Part shown: piece by piece, positions 48,352 through 61,258 of the stretch
How positions within the stretch are numbered: position 1 is the first letter of the stretch
Layout: every line of letters begins with the position of its first letter
Source: Aquilaria yunnanensis
Lineage: Eukaryota; Streptophyta; Magnoliopsida; Malvales; Thymelaeaceae
Length of the DNA stretch: 64,000 nt
Reading direction: 5' to 3'
Assembly (NCBI GenBank): GCA_039654915.1
Contig: CM077593.1
Coordinates: forward strand, 117,297,413 to 117,361,412
Position numbers and translations under genes: made by a program
The notes under the pieces: model-generated
Seen by the model: only the letters and a program-made list of their open reading frames with translations
Databases searched by the model: none
What the model was told of the DNA's origin: nothing

Positions 48352-49789
48352 TTGGGTGTTTGGGTTGAGGAAGCAGGAGGAGTTAGAGACTGATATATAA
48401 AGACCTCAGGCTCTGAGAGTGAGATTAAGAGGCATAGTTAATAAGTCAGAGAAGCTAACTTGGAATTTGGGGAAGAAGAGTGGGGGCGAAGCAAACAAAG
48501 AGAGGCGCCAGTGAACGATGACGTTTGGGATGACGACTATGGATTACACGATTGGTTGGTCCAATGTTGACCCAAGAAGAATTGACTTTAACAGAAGGCT
48601 TGAATGAAATGAATTGGCCCAAATTCTTGCGCCGCCACTCAAATCTAAATTATCCAACTAGATTACCATATCCCTGACCCTGTGCGATACAATAATGTTG
48701 ATGGTTCATTGTGGGGGATAACGGGAAGAAACTAAGAAAAGCGATCTGGTTCAAAATAGTTGGAGTGTCAGTTAAATTTGATTCTTCCCACTTTGGTATT
48801 GAGAGTTCTATTTTTGTCTTTTGGCTTTTAATCTCCCTTTTCTCTTCATGTTTTTAGTTTTTAGCTTTGTGCTTCCAATTTATTTTTCCCAGATTTGTTT
48901 ATATCTTTAATAAAATTTGTGGTTTTGTTGTAAAAAAAAAAATAATCAATTCATCTCACTAGTAAACTAACGGATGAGTCATTTGAAAGGGACTAGAATT
49001 AATACTCATATGCTGCAAGTTCTTTGCAATATTCACTATTGGCAACAATTAATTATGATTTAAATCTTCAATATTTTGGTATATAAATGTGAAATTTGTA
49101 TCACAAATGATAACTAATTTCTAAATATGATTCTTTTGGCCAAGCATAGAATACTAACAAAGTACGGCATATTTCTACAATTTGGGTTTATTTATAAGTT
49201 TGTCGCAGTCACAGTCACTTCGTCCTCCCAATTATTGCACTTCTTCTCTCTCTCATCCGATCTTCTTTTGTTCTCATATTTCTTGTCAAAATGGGCATCT
49301 CTCTATGTCTCTCTCCATTCCATTTCCATTTCATTGTGTGGAGATGGATTTATGATCTAAGAATTTGTTTTGTTAAGATATTGTGGCAATTTCATGAATA
49401 TCACGGAAGTATGTGTGTAACACTGTACATTGGTGTACCAAGTAGCTATTCATTTGTAATATGTTTTGCCAAGATTTTTTTGCCTAAATATATAATTCAT
49501 CTCCAAACTTTACTGACTCAGACACTTAACCCTTTTAACTATGACTTGAGGTAATTTTGCCCTGAAACTCTGTAAACTAGGACACATAACCCCTTTTTAC
49601 TGATGACAATATTCTTTTTGATTTCCAAATGACTTAAATGACAATAACATTGAACTTGGTGTTTGAGCATATTGCTGTTTAAAATGCCATCTTTTTTCCA
49701 CAATTTCGTATGCAGGAGGTTGAAGAGTGTTTTGAAAAATTGGGAGCATCCTTAGCATACCAATTGAAGTTGCGGAGGAAGACACACTC
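48352..49789. other. SERAT promoter and intergenic region
   Basis: A minus-strand TATATATC (about 48392-48399) lies 41-48 bases above the SERAT start and could be a TATA box, though the leader would be very short. The rest is mixed to AT-rich sequence without a recognised gene. The phrase 'cttaacccctt..actatgacttgag' near 49530 recurs in inverted form near 50900 on the other side of the hAT element. Confidence 0.45.
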
Positions 49790-50955
49790 TCAAATAGTAG
49801 GGGTGAGCATGGGTTGGGTTGGTTCGGTTTTATGGTGGAACTGAACCAACCCTAAATGGCATCGGTTCCAAAATTTGTCTACCCAACCTAGAACCGAGAA
49901 CCGAACTGAACTAGAACCATGGTTTTGGGTTTCTCGGTTCTGATTCTCGGATTTTTCGGTTTATACCATATACCTATAACAACACCAAAATTCAATAAAT
50001 CTACATCCATAATCAATTTTATGACATATTCAACATAATATACAATTAAATTAATATTTAAATATATGTGCTTAGATACATTCAAAAGAGTTTTAAATGT
50101 TGTTCTTACAAAAATGGTTTAAAAGAGTTGCTTGTGGGGTATCTTTTATCTCACCTAGTTTACTTTATTCCAGTAATTTCAATATTGGTATGACATTCAA
50201 TATAGAAAATTAAGCCTTTAAGACCATCTTTTTCAGTATCAAAACCTAAAATATGTTGATGTCATAAATTTTTAATTTTGCATGACTCAAATGATAAAAA
50301 TATCATAATTGTGTCGTAAAGAGTAGTCTGAAATGAAAGATCGAAAGCAAAATGACTTAGGAATTGTGGGTCTATGAAGCAAAGTGATTTAAATAAATAT
50401 GGAGAAATTTCGTAAATGATCATACAACTTCCATACTGTTTCAATTTGGAACATCGATTTAAGAGTTTAATATAAAAACACAAAATAACCATCATAATAC
50501 TTCAAAGAAATATGTGTGTGTGTGTGGATATATTAGTAATACTATAATTTTTATTATATAATTATATATATATCTCGGGTTCGGTTCCACCTCGAGTTGG
50601 TTCCATATGAAACCAGAACCAACCCAAAAACCGTCGATTCTCCTATATGTAGAACCAACCCGAGAACCATGATCAATTTTTACCCAACTCAACCCAACCC
50701 AATGGGGGTGGTTCGGTTTCGATTTCTGTTTTGGGTTTACCCAACCCATGCTCACCCCTATCAAATAGTAATATGTTAAATGTCAAGTTTAGCCCCTTTG
50801 TTCAATATTGTTGTTATTTAAGCCCTTGGGAAACCAAAAATAATATTTTTATCAGTTAGAGAGGCTGTGCATTCTAGTTTACAAAATTTATGAGCTAACT
50901 TGCCTCAAGTCATAGTGGAAGGGGTTAAGTGTCTGAGTCAGTAAAGTTTGAGAGT
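49500..50955. repeat. Outer imperfect inverted repeat around the hAT MITE
   Basis: On the left, 'ctccaaactttactgactcagacacttaaccc' and following words near 49501-49620 (aactatgacttgaggtaattttg) are matched on the reverse strand near 50880-50960 by 'tttactgactcagacacttaaccc' and 'actatgacttgaggcaagtt'. This indicates an older, larger inverted-end element of about 1.45 kb into which the hAT MITE inserted. Edges are approximate. Confidence 0.6.
49798..50760. mobile_element. hAT-type MITE with perfect 21-bp inverted repeats
   Basis: The left end TAGGGGTGAGCATGGGTTGG is mirrored exactly on the reverse strand at the right end. A perfect 8-bp target duplication, tcaaatag, lies at 49790-49797 and 50761-50768. 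The subterminal zones carry inverted 'ggttcggtt' and 'gaaccaaccc' words, and the core is AT-rich. It is 963 bp with no transposase, so mobilisation must be in trans. The high terminal identity suggests a fairly recent insertion. Confidence 0.92.
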
Positions 50956-52160
50956 AAATTATGAGTTTATGTTTTTTTTTTTTTAAAGAAACACCTAAGT
51001 GGATGAACATTGTTTATTTCACCAAAAAACCTTAATGACACTTATGTTAGCCAAGGTTTTAATTGGAATTGACAAATCAAACAAAAACAAGCGTTGATGA
51101 GTTTGGAAGGTAATTCTTCATACAAGAATTTCGTGCTGAACATAATGTAGAGATGAGATGATAAAATGGGCAAAATTCGCAAATGTTTGTTTGCATTGGC
51201 CAGTGGCCGTCGTCATAAGATTGGACATTTGTATTGCTGTCAATTTAACTAAAACGTGCACATATTATGCAGCTGATTCTCTCGAGTGTTTTTTTTTTTT
51301 TTTTGGCCTCTCTTGTTTACTTTGTTCCGTACGATGAGAGAGTTGTATTCTATCAGCACACAGTGCAATGGGGGTTTGAATTTTCTAAATCCTCTCTCCT
51401 ATATTTTTTGTACCATTTATTTATTAATAATTAATTTATAATTTTTTATTTTTAATATTTTAATATATAAATGAAGAATTTTTATATTAAAATAATAAAT
51501 TAAGACATAGTTTTTAAATATTTTTTTTTAATTTTTTTTAAATAAATATTAATATAAATAAATTTAAGATAAATTAAATAAAAAAAATTAAATGATGTAA
51601 AAAATAAGGAACAGAGGAAGTAATAATTAAGGTTTGTAATTAATACTAAACCATTAAATATTCTCGTTCTCAAAACATTCTTCGGGGGGAACAACGGAGC
51701 CGAATTCAGTTTTTCTTTTATTTTTTTAAATTTATTTACTGTTAAGAGTTAGAAACAAAATGAGGAAATTCTGATAACAAGGAAACCACTGCCTAAGAAA
51801 GTTAAAAGTCCCCTCGGCTGGCTGGACCGTTGCTTACGCGAAGCTTTTGTGTCGAGTGTCGACCCTCGACTGCTTACACCTACACAAATACACAATCTCA
51901 CTATTTCGTTCCTCAAAGAAAAAAAAAAAAAGGGAAAAAAGGTTCCTAATCTCATAAAAATTGGAACTTTACATTAATAGCAGAATCCCACTTCCAATTC
52001 TGCAATTTCTCGGCCGTTTACTTCAATTCTGCTTCATAATCGTTTCACGCTTCGTCCAGAAATCTAGGTTTAGCAGTGGCCGCTCAATGCCGGTCCATCT
52101 TCTTTTTTCTCAGCTGACATTTTGCTGCTAATCTCGGCCTTACCTATCTTAAAGCAACCA
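50956..52160. other. Intergenic region and ADA2b promoter
   Basis: No gene recognised. It contains a Stowaway-like MITE (51391-51620). From about 51.78 kb the sequence becomes GC-richer and pyrimidine-rich, consistent with the ADA2b promoter and 5' leader. Confidence 0.5.
51391..51620. mobile_element. Stowaway-like MITE
   Basis: Left end cctctctcctatattttttgtacc and right end on the reverse strand cttcctctgttccttatttttt, followed by TA. The interior 'taataattaatttataattttttatttttaat' type sequence closely matches the 32.3 kb copy in the same orientation. About 230 bp; the left TA is not preserved. Confidence 0.65.
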
Positions 52161-55100
52161 ATGGGTCGTTCTCGTGGGAATTTTCACTCAGATGACGACC
52201 CCACCCAAAGGTTCTATTTTTGCCTTCTTCTCTTTCTGGCGTTTTGTTTGCCTTCTTTTACTTGGTTATAAGAGTTTCTGTGTTAGCTTGATGGAAATGG
52301 GGGATTTCGATATTTGGTTATACTTGGCTAGGAATAGTAGTTTTTTTTTCCAATTTCCTTATCGACTAGGATGCTCTTATCCTGTTGCATTTGGTATTTA
52401 GTACTGTAATGCAGCATTGTCCAATTAGAAATGATTCTTCATTTTATCTAGAAATTGAGTTAGTTTTTACCACATAGTTTAGTTGGGAATTTTGGATTCT
52501 TTTTTAGCCACGTTTGCATACCACGAACATGTTTGTGGCTATTGATCATGTTTGTGAGAAACCTCAGTGTTTTGATTATTGCTCCTGTGATGATTCTTAT
52601 ATGAGTTCCTACCGTTTGAAGTTTCTTCAAACTTTCTCTATTAGTCTGGTCTGAAGAAGAAGAAGAAGCTGCTTCCTTTATTAGCATTAACACAACAAGC
52701 AGTTAGCTTTTGTTCCTAGCCAATTCTTCTAGGGTATCATGATCATTGCGGCTCCACTTCCATGGATTTCTTTTTAAGGCATTTCATCTACATATACTTT
52801 CTTTCATTGCAGATCAAGGAGAAAAAAGAATCACTCTGCAGAGAATATAGACTCTTCAACTCTAGGTATTCTTGTACTGTATATCTTTCTTTGATAGAAA
52901 CAGTACTGAGGCTGCTGTGCCAAATGGTCATGGCTAATAACGAGGAACCCTATACCCTTTTTTTCCTTTATATGTTTATGCACAATATTTCCTTTTGAGA
53001 CAGGTCAAGGAACAGTTGAAGGGAAAAAGGCTTTGTATCATTGTAATTACTGTAACAAAGACATTACAGGAAAGATCCGTATCAAGTGTGCTTCATGCCC
53101 TGATTTTGACCTATGCATAGAGTGCTTTTCTGTTGGAGCCGAGGTGACATCTCATAAAAGCAATCACCCTTACAGGGTTATGGTCAGTAATTTTTTAAAT
53201 TTATTTTGTTCTTCTCTTAAAATGGGAACTCATATTAGTTATCACTGATAAGTAATTTGCAACCTAGTAGATTGGTTTGCAATTCTTTTGTACCTTCGCC
53301 ATCAAGAATCATGTTTTTATTTAATTTTTTCCCTTGAAGTACTAAACTTATGGGATTCAAGCAATTCCTGCCGTTTTCATCTTACTTGCTAATATGTCTT
53401 ATCCTTATATTAACAGAATTCTAACTAGTATATTTTGAGCTCTATTTATTAATTAAGTTACTCAAAAGTAATAGAAACGAGCAATTCTTTCCCTTATAAA
53501 TTTGATAGTGTTTCCTTGCTAATTTGATGTGACCTCCAAGGTTGTGGTTTGAATGCTATTGCAAGATACTGGTGGCAATACTTAGTACAAGGAATTTGAA
53601 ATATTGTCTTAATAATTTCTTACACTTCTGGTTTCGCAGGATGTTCTGTCTTTTCCTCTTATTTGCCTGGACTGGAATGCAGATGATGAAATGTTGCTTC
53701 TAGAGGTTCCTTAACTTCCACCAAACTTCTTGAAATCTCAGTCAAAGATATTCATGATTTCTCAGTTTTCTCAGCCTTGTTTTTTATACGCTGAATGGTG
53801 TTTTAATTGTGTCCAATTTTCGTTTTGTGGAATTTCCTAAGTTCAGGGAATTGAAATGTATGGCTTGGGAAACTGGGCAGAGGTAGCTGAGCATGTTGGA
53901 ACAAAAAGTAAAGAACAGTGCATTGAACACTACACAAATGTATATATGAATTCCCCATACTTCCCTCTGCCGGTAAGATTATTGGAACATGGTAAACTGG
54001 TACTTTCTGTTTCCATAACAGCTTAACAGCTTCATGTGATATAATAATAGCAATTAATGTGTTGTTCCCTCCCCTTTCCTTTTCATCGATTTTAGGATAT
54101 GTCCCATGTTGTTGGTAAAAATAGGAAGGAGCTCCTTGCAATGGCTAAAGGATATGGTGAGGAGAAGAAAGGTGAGTATTAATAATTAGTACTTTCATCC
54201 TTCTTACTGATATAATCATATTGTATTTCTTTTCCTCTGCTTGCATGCATCAATTCTCCTGTTCCCTTTTCTTTTCAGTGAGTATCTCTTCGTCATGATT
54301 GAATGGCAAGTCATTTAATATTAGAGTAGCAGTAGTGGCATAATAAGCACAATACTGTTCTACTTAAGTTAAATATGCGTGTTGTGTGTGTCTATAGAGA
54401 GAAATCTGAACTTGTGATCTTACAAAAATCAAACGGTCATGTTTGATCTACTGGAATGCTTGATGGAGATGTACTTTATGTGATAAGTTCTCATAGTCAA
54501 TTGTTTGTGAATATCACAGGACCACCTATGCTTGGGGAGCTTACTCTGAAGGAAGAATCTTCATTTTCTCCTAGGAACAAGTATGAACATTATATTCTTG
54601 TATATGCATGCTCCTAGCGAATATTCCTTCTGATTTCATTTTCTTAACTACTCAGAGTTGAAGAAATGCAGAAAGTTGGTCCTTCTGGCCGATTAATGTC
54701 TGGATTAAATACTGGTAAAAGTTCAACGGTTCTACGATGAATCTTAGTTTTCATCAAATATTCTTTTAGCACAATCCTTAGATATCATCTTTTTTCTATT
54801 TACTTCAGATTTGGAATCTGGGATACGTTCCAGTGGCATAAATACAGCATCAGCAGCCACTGTTAGTAAGCCATCCAATATGGGTCAGGGTAAAGATGGC
54901 CCCAACAACATCAAAATTGAAGGTCTGCTATTGTGGACCATTCTATTAACATTTTTGTTTTTACTGATAGGTGTGCATGCACACATTTGTGTGTTTGTGT
55001 AATCTTTCTTGTTTTAATGGCGTATTTACTTGGCTGTGTTTAGTGTGGAATTGAATTCATCATAGTTCACTTTAAAACCGAAATAATCTACCAGGACTTT

Positions 55101-56898
55101 CAATTCTATGTGAAATGCAGCCAAGTAAACATCCCTGAGTTCCTAGGCTAGGTGTGGTTCTGCTAAACATGAATCCACTGAAGCAAAAAGCTAGCACTAT
55201 TGCTGTTACTTTGCTGCATGATAACCTGATATCTTGCAGTCCATACTGAAATTTTCATGACCATTCTGCTTTGTTGAAATTACTTCGTAGTATGAATTGC
55301 TGAAATTATTGCTTTTGAAAGACAAAAATGTCATTGATGACACTGGTGGTGGCCCTGGCTGACTTGTGTTGTGTGCATCATCATCATGCTGCACCTTAAT
55401 CCCAAGTATAGCAGTGCATATGAATACCGTATATAATCTCATTTTCTGGAACTATTTTATAGATCCTCAGACAGACAGGAGTTTTGGGGTGAAGAAACCA
55501 AGTTCTCTGGGAAACGATGGTCCATCTTTAGTTGATTTGAGTGGTTATAATCCCAAAAGACAGGAATTTGATCCAGAATATGATAATGATGCTGAACAGT
55601 TACTGGCTGAAATGGAATTCAAAGAGACTGATACAGAGGATGAGCATAAACTTAAATTGAGAGTGTTGCATATTTACTCAAAGAGGTAGGTGAGAACAAT
55701 ATATGCACTAACAAAGAATGCTTTCTAATAATAGACCATTGTTAGCCAATAGCTGACAACGTTCGGAACACAACTGTTCTCCAGGCTCGATGAGAGGAAG
55801 CGTAGAAAGGATTTTATTTTAGATAGAAATCTATTATATCCAAATCCTTTCGAGATGGGCTTGTCACCTGAAGAAGGCGCCTTATGTCGGCGTTATGATG
55901 TCTTCATGCGTTTTCTTTCAAAGGAAGAGTATGATGAGTTGCTTCAGACTGTTGTTGCTGAGCACCGAACTTTGAAAAGAATACAAGAACTCAAGGCATG
56001 ATTTACACCTAATTGCTTTGTTTTGCTCTTTTGCTGATAAATTTTGGTTTTTGTCATTTGTTTTGTTTGACCATACTTATGATGGTTTCTGTGAAATTAC
56101 CATCCAGGAAGCTCGAGCTGCTGGTTGTCGTACATCAGCCGAGGCAGATAGGTATCTTGAGCAGAAAAGGAGACGAGAAGCTGAAGAAACTTCTCGGAGA
56201 GTAAAAGACGGGATCCTTGCTGGTCCAAACAGTCAGGAGGGTCCAAATGCCTTCACTGGTTTGGAGTCTGCTGCAAAGGACACAAATTCAAGGCCTCCTG
56301 GGCAGGCCTCTTCAAGCTTTGTTAATGACTGGGAGAAGATGGGATTCCCTGAAATAAACTTGCTTTCCGAATCGGTAAACACATAGTTCCTAATACCCTG
56401 TTATTTCTGTTTCTTGTATCATTGGCTGTACATCTTCCTGAATGTTGATCGTGATACCTTCATCCTTTTCAATTGTGTTTTGGTTATAATCAGTCATCTA
56501 ATAAAACCAAACTTGATGGTGCAGACCAATGACGTATTATTGGTAGTTTTGACTTTGGTTTATAGCTGGAGGCGGGATCATGTTACACTGCCTCCGTCTC
56601 TACACAATGCCTGTCATTTTGTAGTGCTCATTGCTCTCTGGCATGAAAGTTTGAATTTTACCTTCACTGTTGAAACTGCTGATATCTAACGTGGTGACCC
56701 TTTCAGGAGAAGCGACTATGCAGCGAGATAAGATTACCACCGCCACTTTATCTGAAGATGCAGCAGGTTATTTCACAAGAAATCTTTGGGGGTAATGTGA
56801 CTAAGAAATCAGATGCATATCAGTTGTTCGAGATTGAATCGAGCAAGATTGACAGAGTTTATGATATGCTTGTGAAGAAAGGTCTTGCTCCACCATGA
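52161..56898 (+). CDS. ADA2B: Transcriptional adaptor ADA2b (SAGA/GCN5 histone acetyltransferase module)
   Basis: ADA2 binds GCN5 and boosts histone acetylation in the SAGA coactivator, in the nucleus. I assembled 13 exons: 52161-52210, 52813-52865, 53004-53182, 53640-53705, 53847-53972, 54096-54171, 54520-54580, 54656-54714, 54809-54922, 55463-55685, 55785-55995, 56108-56374, 56707-56898. They total 1677 nt and 558 residues. A ZZ zinc finger lies at about 46-94 (CNYC, CASCPDFDLCIEC, HPYRVM). A SANT/Myb domain follows at about 100-155 (WNADDEMLLLEGIEMYGLGNW, split by an intron after LLLE). The central ADA-box region contains EFDPEYDNDAEQLLAEMEFKE and LDERKRRKDFILDRNLLYPNPFE, and a SWIRM domain lies at about 473-558. 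The MGRSRGNF start and this overall pattern fit ADA2b better than ADA2a. All introns are GT-AG except intron 11 (GC donor). Confidence 0.96.
55996..56107 (+). other. ADA2B: GC-AG intron 11 of ADA2b
   Basis: The donor is CTCAAG|GCATGA and the acceptor catccag. Splicing joins QELK to EARAAGCR, matching the conserved ADA2 sequence, and no GT donor nearby gives this join. Confidence 0.8.
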
Positions 56899-58173
56899 AC
56901 TCTTTCAGGTTCTGATATGACCTGTACCATATACTAGATAGCTCTATGTAACATAGGAAACCATGATTATTTGGGTGTAACAAAGACGCAACCAAACAGG
57001 AAAAACACAACATTGCAGTTGTACTGCCAGTGCTAACCATTTTGTGGTGAAAGCATACATTTGATCTTTGGGATTGCATTTACCAGTCATTTGGGGACAG
57101 GTGGCCTTCCCAACCCCATCCAGCATGCTTAAGTTAATTAGTTGGATAATCCTATAAACTTAAGAAAGATCCATGAAAGATCCGTGATAAAGAAAATGTC
57201 ATCTTACGGTTTCAAAGTTACTTCTTTTATTTTTTTTCAATTGTTTGTTTTCCCGGTGAAATCAGTTCATGAAATGCATAGGCACCTACTCGAATCACAT
57301 TGGTTATCCTTTTTGAGTAATATAAAAAACAATGCCTCACAAAAAAATTCGTATGATAGGGGCTATCCTTTAGGAATAATATAAACGTTGTCATACTAAT
57401 ATTGGAATAATATAAACGTTCTCATACTAATATTTTGAATAAAATCATTGAGCACATAAAGGATTAAACCGAAATTAACAATCAACCCAAAAAAAAAAAG
57501 AGAATTTGTCCAAGGCATGGATGTTTAAGATGGTCATATAGCATAATGACAATTACAACTCTTTACCTACTAAACTGAAATTTTAGCTGTGAGAAGTGTA
57601 ACATGTTCGTCTACTCAATAGGTAAGAAGGGAATAAGAAAATAAATGTACAAAAAATTAAAAATAAAGATAGAAAAATATATATACTTTCTCATCCCATA
57701 TTATTGAAACATTTCGGTTTGATGTAAAGATTAAAAAAGAGAAAAAAATTTTGCTCTTCTTTACACTTTTGTGCTCTTATTTTTATGTTCGAATTGATAG
57801 AACATCAAAAAATGAATATTAAAAATGATAGTTTTTCAAGAGAATATGATTAATGATGCAAAGCTTTGAGATGATCTTAAAAAGTACATGATACCTCCTC
57901 TGTCCCATTTTAGATGATACGTTTCTTTGTACATGGATTCAGATGTGTATAATTTATATTATTCTTCTCATTTTTTCCCTTGAAACTAAAGCAATTTTTT
58001 TTTTGTACAATAAAAGCTTAAATGAATATTAGAAAAAAAAATTATTTTTTGATTCGTATATACTCTGAAAAGGGAAATAACACATCTTTTCTAGGATAGC
58101 CCACTAAGTAATATTTTCCATCCTTTTCGTGACAAAGAAAGAATAAAGAATACACTAAGGATATTATGCGCAT
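56899..58173. other. ADA2b 3' region and intergenic AT-rich DNA
   Basis: Probable 3' UTR to about 57.1 kb, then AT-rich sequence. Two MITE-like termini occur ('ctttctcatcccatattattgaaac' near 57687 and 'ctcctctgtcccattttagatgatac' near 57896), but matching partners were not assigned with confidence. Confidence 0.45.
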
Positions 58174-59698
58174 GGGTCTAATTAGACAGTCACAAAAATG
58201 TTAGTTTTACCCCTTACAAACCTAGTTAATTTCTAGTATATCCCTACCTTTTCTACCTACCTACAACTTGTTGAAGGAAATGAAGCTCCCGTTGTCGCCG
58301 TCCTTGTCGAGCGCCTTTATCAAATCCCACTCCTCCTTTAGGGCAGTCGAGCACTTGTTCCAGTCATAGAAAGCATCGTCAATGGACTTATGGACGGTAA
58401 TGAGACCATTTCTTGTCGAAGAGGTTGAAATTGTAACAGAAGTGGACAGTACAATAAGATGAGAAGATGACACCAATGAAAGATCGCAAGGGCAAATGAA
58501 GACGATGAGATCCTAGAAACGAGCGACGATCAACATGATGTAAAGGTGAGCGGCATGATGCGAAGACAAGTACTGGCGGCGATGGTGAGATTTGAAAATT
58601 GATGAGGAGATGACGATCTATTGTGCCCTAAAAAATGAGTGATATATGTCTTTTAGACACTTTTATATGCTGCTTAAGACACTTCTAGCTATTTATTTAG
58701 ACACTTTACTTATTAGCTTAGACTATTCTATTTGTGAGAAAAAATAAATTATTTGCATATTGTTCAGACATTTTTGTATATTTGCTTAGGCAATTTTTCA
58801 TATTTTTGTAGACATTTTTACATATTCATTCAAATATTTTTAATTATTGTTTTCAGACATTTATTTTAAAAAAGAACAGATTGTTTTAGAAACTTTTCAA
58901 TATTTATTCAAACACTTTTACATATTATTTCAAACACTTTTACCCGTTTACATATTGTATGAAGAAAACAAATGTCTACATAAATATGTCATGCACTTTT
59001 ATATACTTCTATAGACACTTTTATCTATTAGTTCAAACACATTGGACATTCAATTCAGACACTTCGAGATATTGTTTTAGACATATCTTACTTTTTCAAT
59101 GAATTCAGATGCACAAATAGATAACAAATTGTCTGCATGTTATTGTAGACATTTCTTCATATTTGTTGCAGACACTTATACAGGTTATTTCTACGAACAG
59201 TCCGGCAAGGGAGGAGTGGCTTACTAGTGGTGTTGGGGTGGTGGTGACTGAGGCGATCCTAAAGCAACAAGCAACGTAATCCAAAGGTGACGAATGGTGC
59301 GATCCGGCAAGGAACGATGTTAAGATCTAGAAGTGACTGACAGTGCGAGACTTGAATACATGTCGCAATTTGGAGGCAACCGACAACGATGGTGCGAGTT
59401 GGAAACAAGTGACAGTAAAACGATTTAGAGTCAAGTGCTATGATGCGGTCGGGAGGAGACAATTAGTTGGAGACAAGCAACAAAGTCACGATAGGAAGAC
59501 AATGGTTGGTTTGAGATTGTCCAATGTGAAGGCATCAATGGGAGGAGCTAGAGGAACGATGGCAAGAGGTGGCTAGGGTGAGGTATGGTTTTCTTGAAAA
59601 GCAAAAGAATAGGGTAATTTGGTAAAAAAACCTAGGCTAGTTGTTGCTTATATATATGTAGAATTAAGGGAAAGATTAATATGTCTAATTAGACACAC
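58174..59698. mobile_element. Repeat block A with 'agacactttt' arrays
   Basis: Bounded on both sides by a palindromic tctaattagaca motif (58177-58188 and 59684-59695). The left subterminal zone has 'agttttaccccttacaaa' and the right has 'ggtaatttggtaaaaaaacc'. A 58650-59180 array carries about twenty degenerate 'agacacttttacatatt' units at roughly 20-40-bp spacing. GC-rich low-complexity zones lie at 58260-58620 and 59200-59580. It has the same architecture as block B downstream. Open frames inside are low complexity and not called. Confidence 0.5.
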
Positions 59699-59705
59699 AC
59701 ATATA

Positions 59706-59747
59706 CATATACATACATACATACATACATACATACATACATACATA
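59706..59747. repeat. CATA tetranucleotide microsatellite
   Basis: About ten CATA units directly to the right of repeat block A. Confidence 0.9.
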
Positions 59748-60240
59748 ATTGACATGAGTTGAATGAAGTAATATTTTATTATTTTTTCAGCGCAGTTGTA
59801 AAATCATGATTTGGCAGATGAAAACCTCTTCAAATAAATGCATCAAACTAAGGAATTCACATTTAACATATGAGCATCTACTCTTGCAAGTAAATATCTA
59901 AACTAAACCTCTTTACAGAGTACAATGGATATAATACACATATGTTTAATTAGATATAACATTGATTTTACAATTTTACCCCTTACATTAATTCCCTTCC
60001 TCAAGCAGTTTTTCTCCCTTCTTCCCTCCTACCACCGTTTCTTTCTCTCTCTCTCTCATCGCTGCAACTAATGACCGCCGCGGTGGACTCTAATCTCCGT
60101 TGTGCACTGATCTTTATTGCGCACAAATTTGGAGGCACACCGATCTCCGTCGTGAACCAATTTTCGTCGTGCACTGATCTCCATCACGCACCAACATCCA
60201 AGGTGGGGCGAGGTGTCGTGATCACATTCAACTATGACCG

Positions 60241-60440
60241 AGGAGAGGCAGTGCGGTCGGAGGAGAGATAGCGTGATCTAAGATGAGGCCGCGTGATCCT
60301 AGGCGATTCGAGGCGAGGCCGAAGAGGCGGACGAGCGAGGTGGTGCTATCGGAGGAGAGACGATGTGTTCCAAGATGAGGCCACGCAATCCGAGGCGATC
60401 CAAGGCGAGGCCGATGAGGTGGATGGGCGAGGCAAACGCG
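60241..60440. repeat. ~95-bp GC-rich tandem duplication inside block B
   Basis: Two diverged copies share 'cggaggagaga', 'aagatgaggcc.cg', 'aggcgatycraggcgaggccga' and 'gaggyggayg.gcgagg' words (from about 60257 and 60352). Frames across it are simple products of the repeat. Confidence 0.6.
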
Positions 60441-61258
60441 CGTGGAGGGAGGGTCGCTGTGGAGGGAAGTGGCGGCGGAAAGAGAGAAGAGGCAGACAAT
60501 TTGCAAAGATTGATTTGTTTTTCAAAAGGAAAAAATATATATTTTTTTGTTATTGTCTAGACACTTTTATGTTGTACTTTAGACATTTTTAAATTTTTAT
60601 TTAGACATTTCTTCATTCATTGAATCATATACCTTTATTTAAATACTTTATTATTATTATTTGAACACTTTTACATATTTAGTCAGACACTTTTTCAAAA
60701 TTATTTCAAACAATTATTTTCTAAAAGATAACAAATTGTTCACAAGTTATTTAATCAGACGCTTTTATATATTTTTTTAGATATTTTTTAATATTCAATC
60801 AGATATTTTTTTCTTATTGATTCAGACACTGTTTTAATTATATTTTAAAAATAACAAATTTTTCACAAGTTGATTCTATCATTTTTGTTTAGATATTTTT
60901 ATATATTTTTTTAGACATTTTCCAATATTCAATTAGACAATTTTACTTATTGATTCAGACACTTTTTTTTATTATATTTTAAATATAATAAATTGTTCAT
61001 AAGTTAATTGTGTCATTTTTTGTTCAGCAATTCTGTCATTTTTTGTTCAAACACCTTTACATGTTTATTTAGACATTTTACAATATTCAGTAAGATACTT
61101 ATTCTCATAGCTTTAGACACTTTTAATTTAACCTTATAATAATTTGTTTTATATTACTTTGTAGACATTTCTACATACTGTATTAGACACATTTATATTT
61201 TATTGCAGACACTTTTGCTGTTCAGAAGCAACAAAGACGCGCTTGGAGGAAACAATCA

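Noticed and set aside
57687..58140. MITE-like termini 'ctttctcatccc' and 'ctcctctgtccc'
   Set aside because: I could not assign matching right ends with TA flanks, so no element was called.
58261..58476. 71-residue minus frame with calcium-binding-like 'DKDGDNGSF'
   Set aside because: One isolated EF-hand-like loop in a short frame inside a repeat block; no second helix pattern or partner motif, so most likely chance or a tiny captured fragment.
60293..60592. Arg/Gly-rich frames on both strands in repeat block B
   Set aside because: They are translations of a ~95-bp GC-rich tandem duplication and have no independent coding support.
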